From: Eubacteriaceae bacterium
GTDB lineage: Bacteria; Bacillota; Clostridia; Eubacteriales; UBA1433
Length of the DNA stretch: 9,302 bases
NCBI GenBank assembly: GCA_012797825.1
Contig: JAAZOI010000234.1
Location: forward strand, 1 to 9,302
Direction: 5' to 3'
The notes below the pieces were generated by a model, which was not told where the DNA came from, did no database searches, and was given only the letters and a program-made list of their open reading frames with translations. Position 1 is the first letter of the stretch; each line of letters starts with the position of its first letter. This document shows, piece after piece, positions 5,666 through 9,302 of the stretch. A program made the position numbers and the translations under genes.

Positions 5666-6721
5666 TTATAAAAATTTTTTTTCCAAAAATTCAGGATTAT
5701 GGCTGTAACGCAATGCATCTTCCCTTGTTATCTTACCATTATTGTACAACTCCAAAATACTTTTGTCCATACTGCACATACCAGCAGAGGAAGATGAGTT
5801 TATTACAGTGTATATTTGATGTGTTTTTGACTCTCTTATCATATTTTGTACCGCGCTATTTGCATACATTATTTCAAAGGCCGGAATATTACCGCCTTGT
5901 ATTTGCGGCACCAACTGCTGGCTCACAACAGCTTTTAATACCATAGACAACTGAAACCGTATCTGCTGCTGCTGGGATGCCGGGAATACATCTATTATTC
6001 TGTCAATTGTATTTGCCGCGTTTGATGTATGAAGAGTGGAGATGATTAAATGCCCGGTTTCTGATGCTGTAATAGCAGTCTGCACAGTTTCATAATCGCG
6101 CATCTCTCCTAGTAAAACTACATCAGGCGACTGCCTTAAAGAAGCTCTTAAAGCCGGCAGATAGCCTGCGGTATCTGTATGTATTTCTCTTTGTGAAATA
6201 ATGCTTTTTTTATTGCTGTGAAGATATTCTATAGGATCTTCCAGAGTAATTATATGATTATTTCTTTCGGAATTAATTTTATCAATAATGCATGCAAGTG
6301 TTGTGGTTTTACCGCTGCCTGCAGGACCCGTAAATAATACCAGCCCCTTTTGAATAGAAGCAATATCCATTACGCTTTGCGGAATATTTAAATCCTGATA
6401 GTTTGGAAGACCAAACATGATGACTCTTATTACTGCCGCTACAGAGCCGCGTTGTCTGAAAGTGCATACTCTGAACCGAGACAGTCCTCGTATGGTTAAT
6501 GAAAAATCATCATCGCCTGATTTAATAAAATCATCTATTGAGCGGTTTGCTAGTCTGTATATCTCTTCGATTAATTCTTTTGAATCATCAGGAAGTATCT
6601 TTTTTTCATGCATTGTGATAATTTGTCCGTCTATTTTATAAGAAACAGGCTGACCTGCTATTATGAAAATATCAGACGCTTTTTGTAATACCGCATTGTT
6701 TAATACATCACTTAAATTCAT
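5666..6721 (-). CDS. pilT: PilT-type twitching-motility/secretion ATPase
   Basis: A 351-residue hexameric AAA-like motor of the GspE/PilT superfamily, the type expected to drive pilus retraction. The N-terminal PAS-like domain begins with the family's ASD motif (KASDIFIIAGQPVSYKIDG, 14-32), although the usual DLH reads DIF. Walker A is GPAGSGKT at 132-139, the Asp box ITLEDPIEY at 158-166, Walker B DVVLLGEMRD at 200-209 with Glu206, and the His box GHLIISTLHTSNA at 223-235. The C-terminal stretch VQNMIRESKTHQIY (291-304) corresponds to the AIRNLIRE signature that sets PilT apart from extension ATPases, and CSMDKSILELYNNGKI follows as in PilT. Length is normal. Ribosome site AAAGGTG precedes the ATG. 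It is 13 bases downstream of a small pilin-like gene. No extension ATPase is in the window; one is likely upstream. Confidence 0.93.
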   Translation of the reverse strand: MNLSDVLNNAVLQKASDIFIIAGQPVSYKIDGQIITMHEKKILPDDSKELIEEIYRLANRSIDDFIKSGDDDFSLTIRGLSRFRVCTFRQRGSVAAVIRVIMFGLPNYQDLNIPQSVMDIASIQKGLVLFTGPAGSGKTTTLACIIDKINSERNNHIITLEDPIEYLHSNKKSIISQREIHTDTAGYLPALRASLRQSPDVVLLGEMRDYETVQTAITASETGHLIISTLHTSNAANTIDRIIDVFPASQQQQIRFQLSMVLKAVVSQQLVPQIQGGNIPAFEIMYANSAVQNMIRESKTHQIYTVINSSSSAGMCSMDKSILELYNNGKITREDALRYSHNPEFLEKKFL

Positions 6722-6734
6722 AAAACACCTTTAA

Positions 6735-7181
6735 TTACTTATAAACATTTATACTTTCGTCAATGTTTATTTCATTTGCGCTAATTTTTTTCCATTGAAT
6801 TATTTCAAATTTTTTATTGTTTACTTTAACAGTAACATGTAAAATCTGCTGCATATTTATATTTTCATTAAATGTAATATATATTTTATTATTTTTTTGA
6901 ACATATGTAAATTTGTATTTTTCACATTGGTTTTTTATATACGCAGTTTTATCTGCATTTGCCGAAGATAATATATCTTGTATAATCAATAAATTTTCTT
7001 CTGCCTTACTGTCTGCTGCGTAATACTGTGTTACAGACCGGGAATATTTATCTGTAAGATTCATTTCATTTTTTGCCGAAAGTAAAGTAAGCGTTGCAAA
7101 TAACGTAAGGCATAAAACGGCAAATATCAATACCAGAGAAGCGCTTCCTATATTCATTCCAAATCTGTATTTTGTATTCAT
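6735..7181 (-). CDS. Small membrane-anchored pilus-accessory protein (PilX/GspK-like layout), function unknown
   Basis: A 148-residue protein with a nine-residue polar start, one hydrophobic helix (about 10-36, IGSASLVLIFAVLCLTLFAT), then a soluble domain. After the helix comes NEMNLTDKYSRSVTQYYAADSKAEENL (38-64); an Ala-rich stretch of this kind after the first helix is seen in PilX/GspK-type minor pilins. I see no standard prepilin peptidase site (Gly before Phe, Glu at +5), so it may not be processed in the usual way. The rest has alternating strands (KIYITFNENI, HVTVKVNNKKFEIIQW) as in a small beta domain. The start overlaps the preceding stop by 4 bases (ATGA), with AAGGA upstream, implying coupled translation. 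Similar proteins occur, from memory, beside PilT in Clostridia. The PilX/GspK comparison is by layout only. Confidence 0.6.
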   Translation of the reverse strand: MNTKYRFGMNIGSASLVLIFAVLCLTLFATLTLLSAKNEMNLTDKYSRSVTQYYAADSKAEENLLIIQDILSSANADKTAYIKNQCEKYKFTYVQKNNKIYITFNENINMQQILHVTVKVNNKKFEIIQWKKISANEINIDESINVYK

Positions 7182-7606
7182 TGCGTATTCCTTAGGTGAT
7201 TTACTTCTAATGAATAAATTACTTTATCTGCTTTGAATATTGTAATATACGCCTTATCTAAATTGTCTTTGCTTATTTTTATATTTATAGTCATTATATT
7301 AACAGCATTTGTAAGCTCTGAGTTTTGCCAGTTTTTATCATATCCGATTTTTAAAGTGTTACCTTCCGCTGTTCCGTTAAGCAAATCTGCCAATTTGGTG
7401 ATATCCGAATCCGCCGCTTTAAAACATTGGGCAGCATTTTGGGCAGCTATAACACTTTTATTAAGTTCATAACTTTGCTCGTTAATAAGCTTTGCTTTCG
7501 CAAATATATTTACACACACTGCTGAGCACAGCGCGAAGAAAAACAGAACAATTATAAGCTCCATTAAAAACAAACTTGATTTTTTAGACTGTTGCTGGGT
7601 ATACAT
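7178..7606 (-). CDS. Prepilin-like minor pilin candidate
   Basis: From the chosen ATG (7604-7606) it is 142 residues. A basic start (QQSKKSS) leads into SLFLMELIIVLFFFALCSAV, which resembles a class III prepilin N-terminus: if cleavage falls after Ser11, the mature protein begins LFLME with Glu at +5. The -1 residue is Ser rather than the usual Gly, so processing is uncertain. The hydrophobic helix spans about 12-34 and is followed by an NEQSYELNKSVIAAQNAAQCF helix, then a short globular part ending with strands (NIMTINIKIS, YITIFKADKVIYSLEV). An ATG seven codons upstream (7625-7627) is open but has no ribosome site, whereas AGAGGC lies 4 bases before this one. The stop overlaps the next gene. 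Role as minor pilin or pseudopilin is inferred from neighbours and the N-terminus. Confidence 0.65.
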   Translation of the reverse strand: MYTQQQSKKSSLFLMELIIVLFFFALCSAVCVNIFAKAKLINEQSYELNKSVIAAQNAAQCFKAADSDITKLADLLNGTAEGNTLKIGYDKNWQNSELTNAVNIMTINIKISKDNLDKAYITIFKADKVIYSLEVNHLRNTQ

Positions 7607-7610
7607 ATTT

Positions 7611-7616
7611 GCCTCT
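7611..7616 (-). promoter_or_regulatory. Ribosome binding site that decides the start of the prepilin-like gene
   Basis: AGAGGC on the minus strand lies 4 bases before the ATG at 7604-7606. The longer in-frame start at 7625-7627 follows the previous stop directly and has only AT-rich DNA before it, so the shorter protein is preferred. Confidence 0.65.
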
Positions 7617-7627
7617 TTGTATAACAT

Positions 7628-8104
7628 TTAATTGCAATTCAAATAAGTAAACATGATATTTTTTGTATCGCCGTTATATACGGTAATTTGCAGCAGGTCC
7701 GATAATACATATTCAAACTCAAGCCCTGATATATCTAAAATCTCAATGCCGTCGCCTTCTGAAAAATTTTCGTTCTTTTTACAGATGAGCTCCATCAATT
7801 TACCATTATAATAATACAGCATCGTAATGTATTCTTCGCTATTTATAGATTGTTCAAGCGTCAGCGCCTGAATGTTGTCTAATTTTGAAATATACACTCT
7901 GCCTCTCTCGTTGTAAGATAGTATTTTATTTGAGATATATGAAAGTGACGTTGTTTCATTAAATCTTTTATTAATGCTGTTTGAAATATTTTTATAAATA
8001 TTTGCACCTGTTGCCAGTACAAAAAAAGTCGACATTACAAATACCAAAAAAATTGTAATTATAAAAACAGTATCTACAGTATGATTTTGTTTTTTAACAT
8101 TCAT
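7628..8104 (-). CDS. DUF4860-like single-pass membrane protein of the pilus-like locus
   Basis: A 158-residue protein with a short polar N-terminus (MNVKKQNHTVD), one membrane helix at about 12-35 (TVFIITIFLVFVMSTFF), then ATGANIYKNI and an extracytoplasmic domain. The pattern HTVDT, a helix, GANIY, then TTSLSYISNKI (51-61) and YITMLYYYNGKLMEL (92-106) is what I recall of the DUF4860 family, which has no known function. No prepilin cleavage motif is seen. It sits among pilin-like genes, 18 bases after the upstream gene, with ribosome site AAGGT. By size and position it may be a minor pseudopilin (GspJ/GspI-like) or an assembly partner; this is inference. The family assignment is from memory and was not searched. 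Confidence 0.65.
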   Translation of the reverse strand: MNVKKQNHTVDTVFIITIFLVFVMSTFFVLATGANIYKNISNSINKRFNETTSLSYISNKILSYNERGRVYISKLDNIQALTLEQSINSEEYITMLYYYNGKLMELICKKNENFSEGDGIEILDISGLEFEYVLSDLLQITVYNGDTKNIMFTYLNCN

Positions 8105-8122
8105 TATTTACAACCTTTATTT

Positions 8123-8455
8123 TTATTGCTTTTCTAAAACTGTAATGTCAGGCATTATGTTTGATGCAAATAAAGAATAAAAAACAGCGTATTTTTCGGT
8201 GTTTACATCAATACCATAATTTTGTTTAAGATATTCATAGTTGGGGGGGTATCTGCCCTCGATTGCGTAACATGTTATAGCAGCTTTTTGAATACTTTTT
8301 TCCGCCGCGCTTATATCTTCTTTTATGCTGTTTTGGTTTGTAATTTGCATTCCCCATATAAACATAAGAAGGAAGAGAAAGAATATAATTGCAGGTTTTA
8401 TACCTATGTACAGCATTTTTAAAATTTTAAATAATTTACTTGAATTATTTTCCAT
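8123..8455 (-). CDS. Small single-pass membrane protein, pseudopilin-like, function unknown
   Basis: 110 residues. A basic, amphipathic start (SKLFKILKMLYIGIK) leads to one helix at about 20-37 (KPAIIFFLFLLMFIWGMQI), then a periplasmic-side helix (SIKEDISAAEKSIQKAAITC) and the motif CYAIEGRYPPNYEYLKQNYG (62-81). The pairing of an N-terminal helix with A..CYA.EGRYPP resembles type II secretion pseudopilins of the GspG group, where a YP.. element follows the long helix, but there is no cleavage site and the protein is short. The ATG lies 5 bases after the platform-protein stop; AGGTTAG inside that stop region may be the ribosome site, so translation is probably coupled. The two prolines are coded CCC CCC, making a seven-base C run in an otherwise AT-rich gene. 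Not assigned to a named family with confidence. Confidence 0.6.
   Translation of the reverse strand: MENNSSKLFKILKMLYIGIKPAIIFFLFLLMFIWGMQITNQNSIKEDISAAEKSIQKAAITCYAIEGRYPPNYEYLKQNYGIDVNTEKYAVFYSLFASNIMPDITVLEKQ
8243..8249. repeat. Seven-base G/C homopolymer inside the small pseudopilin-like gene
   Basis: Seven G's on the plus strand, read as C's in the coding strand, cover the codons TAC CCC CCC for Tyr-Pro-Pro (residues 69-71 of the small membrane protein). It is the longest run of G or C that I noticed in the window. The frame is intact as sequenced. Confidence 0.8.
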
Positions 8456-8460
8456 TTCAT

Positions 8461-9302
8461 CTAACCTATTGCAGACATGATGCTCATAAGCGGAATCATA
8501 ACAGAGAGTAAAATAACACCCACAATTACTGATAATACTATAACCAGAGCTGGTTCAACCCTGTTTATACTTGAATTTATTTCCTCCCAGGCCTGAACTT
8601 GAAGTTTAGCGGCAATTTCACGCATTACTTCATCAGCGCTGCCCGTTTTATAACCTACGGCAAGCATACGACCGAATAGACTTGGGAATATCTGTGATTT
8701 GATAAATGCTTCCGAAGAAGATGTTCCTTGCTCTAACAGCGCCATGCAATTATTTATCTTTTTTTGTAATATAGTATTAGTATTTATTTTAGATGTTAAC
8801 TGAAGTGATTTGTCAACATCCATACCGCACGACATACAAATACTTAAAGCGTCTGCGAACTTTGCAGATGATAATGTTACTGAAACTTTTCTTTTTGAAA
8901 ATATCTTTATTATTATTTTTTTATTAAACGCGTCTCTTAATTTATCATTAACATAGATGATAATCGATGCCGCAATAAGTACTAATAATAAAATTACAAT
9001 AATTATTATATATTTTTGTATGCCGCTGCCTATATATAGTAATATCTGAGCAAAAGGTGAGAGGCTGCTTCCGAATTGCATGAATACGCCGGCAAACAAT
9101 GGCAGAACTTTGGTAATGAGAAGTGTTATTACAACAAGCATCAGCAGCAAAAGCACGGAAGGATAAATTACCGCATTTTTGACATGATTTTTTATATTTT
9201 CCTGATTATCGTAATAAGCGGCAAGGTTTCTCAAAACCTGTTCAAGTTTGCCGGTCTGTGCGCCGATTTCTATCATATCTGTCATATATGAAGGGAAATG
9301 AC
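8461..9302 (-). CDS. GspF/PilC-family inner-membrane platform protein, N-terminus cut by window edge
   Basis: Integral membrane platform of type II secretion and type IV pilus machines, which couples the cytoplasmic ATPase to pilin polymerisation. 279 codons plus the stop are present; the frame is open to base 9302. It starts inside the first GspF domain with HFPSYMTDMIEIGAQTGKLE, matching the family pattern FP.Y...MI.IGE.TG.L, so roughly the first 70-110 residues are outside. The first membrane region follows (AVIYPSVLLLLMLVVITLLI), then a second helix (KYIIIIVILLLVLIAAS). The second GspF domain starts near KFADALSICMSCGMDVDKSL, contains FPSLFGRMLAVGYKTGSADE, and ends in the usual C-terminal helix (PALVIVLSVIVGVILLSVM). 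The ATG at 9285 is internal, not the start. It leads the visible part of the operon, 5 bases before the next gene. Confidence 0.93.
   Translation of the reverse strand, partial: HFPSYMTDMIEIGAQTGKLEQVLRNLAAYYDNQENIKNHVKNAVIYPSVLLLLMLVVITLLITKVLPLFAGVFMQFGSSLSPFAQILLYIGSGIQKYIIIIVILLLVLIAASIIIYVNDKLRDAFNKKIIIKIFSKRKVSVTLSSAKFADALSICMSCGMDVDKSLQLTSKINTNTILQKKINNCMALLEQGTSSSEAFIKSQIFPSLFGRMLAVGYKTGSADEVMREIAAKLQVQAWEEINSSINRVEPALVIVLSVIVGVILLSVMIPLMSIMSAIG

Noticed and set aside
7625..7627. Longer start for the prepilin-like protein
   Set aside because: No ribosome site before it, while AGAGGC precedes the ATG seven codons later.
9283..9285. ATG taken as the start of the GspF/PilC gene
   Set aside because: The frame stays open upstream and the residues before it (HFPSY) belong to a conserved GspF motif, so the true start is outside the window.

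Overview
The window reads as ordinary chromosome of an AT-rich, spore-forming member of the Clostridia (Firmicutes). Three things point there: a sigma-H gene placed after rlmB and yacP as in Bacillus and Clostridium, a clear spoIIID, and intergenic DNA that is almost all A and T. Every gene I can support lies on the minus strand, so transcription runs from high to low coordinates. There are no RNA genes, insertion sequences, CRISPR arrays or phage genes.

Region A (9302 down to 3208) is one tightly packed run of genes. It holds the C-terminal part of a GspF/PilC inner-membrane platform protein, four small single-pass membrane proteins that look like pseudopilins or pilus accessory proteins (one is DUF4860-like), a PilT-type ATPase, and two tandem paralogous regulators. 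Each regulator has a winged helix, a BTAD domain and a degenerate GGDEF-like domain. Gaps are 5 to 46 bases, or a 4-base overlap, and a hairpin terminator follows at 3171-3195. The start of the operon lies outside the window. I read it as a type IV pilus or type II secretion-like machine with its own SARP-like regulators; what it builds is unknown.

Region B (3207 to 2579) carries spoIIID and its control DNA. Upstream of spoIIID are a sigma-E-like promoter, a SpoIIID-box match over the expected transcription start, and a 13-bp perfect inverted repeat whose arms each hold a small palindrome, TTACWGTAA. Downstream of spoIIID is a 173-bp AT-rich gap with no visible terminator. It contains an exact Spo0A box (TTTGTCGAA) on the likely -35 region of the next operon.

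Region C (2578 to 1) is the operon thyX-rlmB-yacP-sigH: flavin-dependent thymidylate synthase, 23S rRNA 2'-O-methyltransferase, a PIN/NYN-fold RNase of the Rae1 family, and sigma-H, which runs off the left edge. If the Spo0A box works, Spo0A could act directly on the operon that makes sigma-H.

The points most worth a second look are the pilus-like operon ending in paired BTAD regulators with a lost GGDEF motif, the Spo0A box upstream of the sigH operon, and the paired palindromes upstream of spoIIID.
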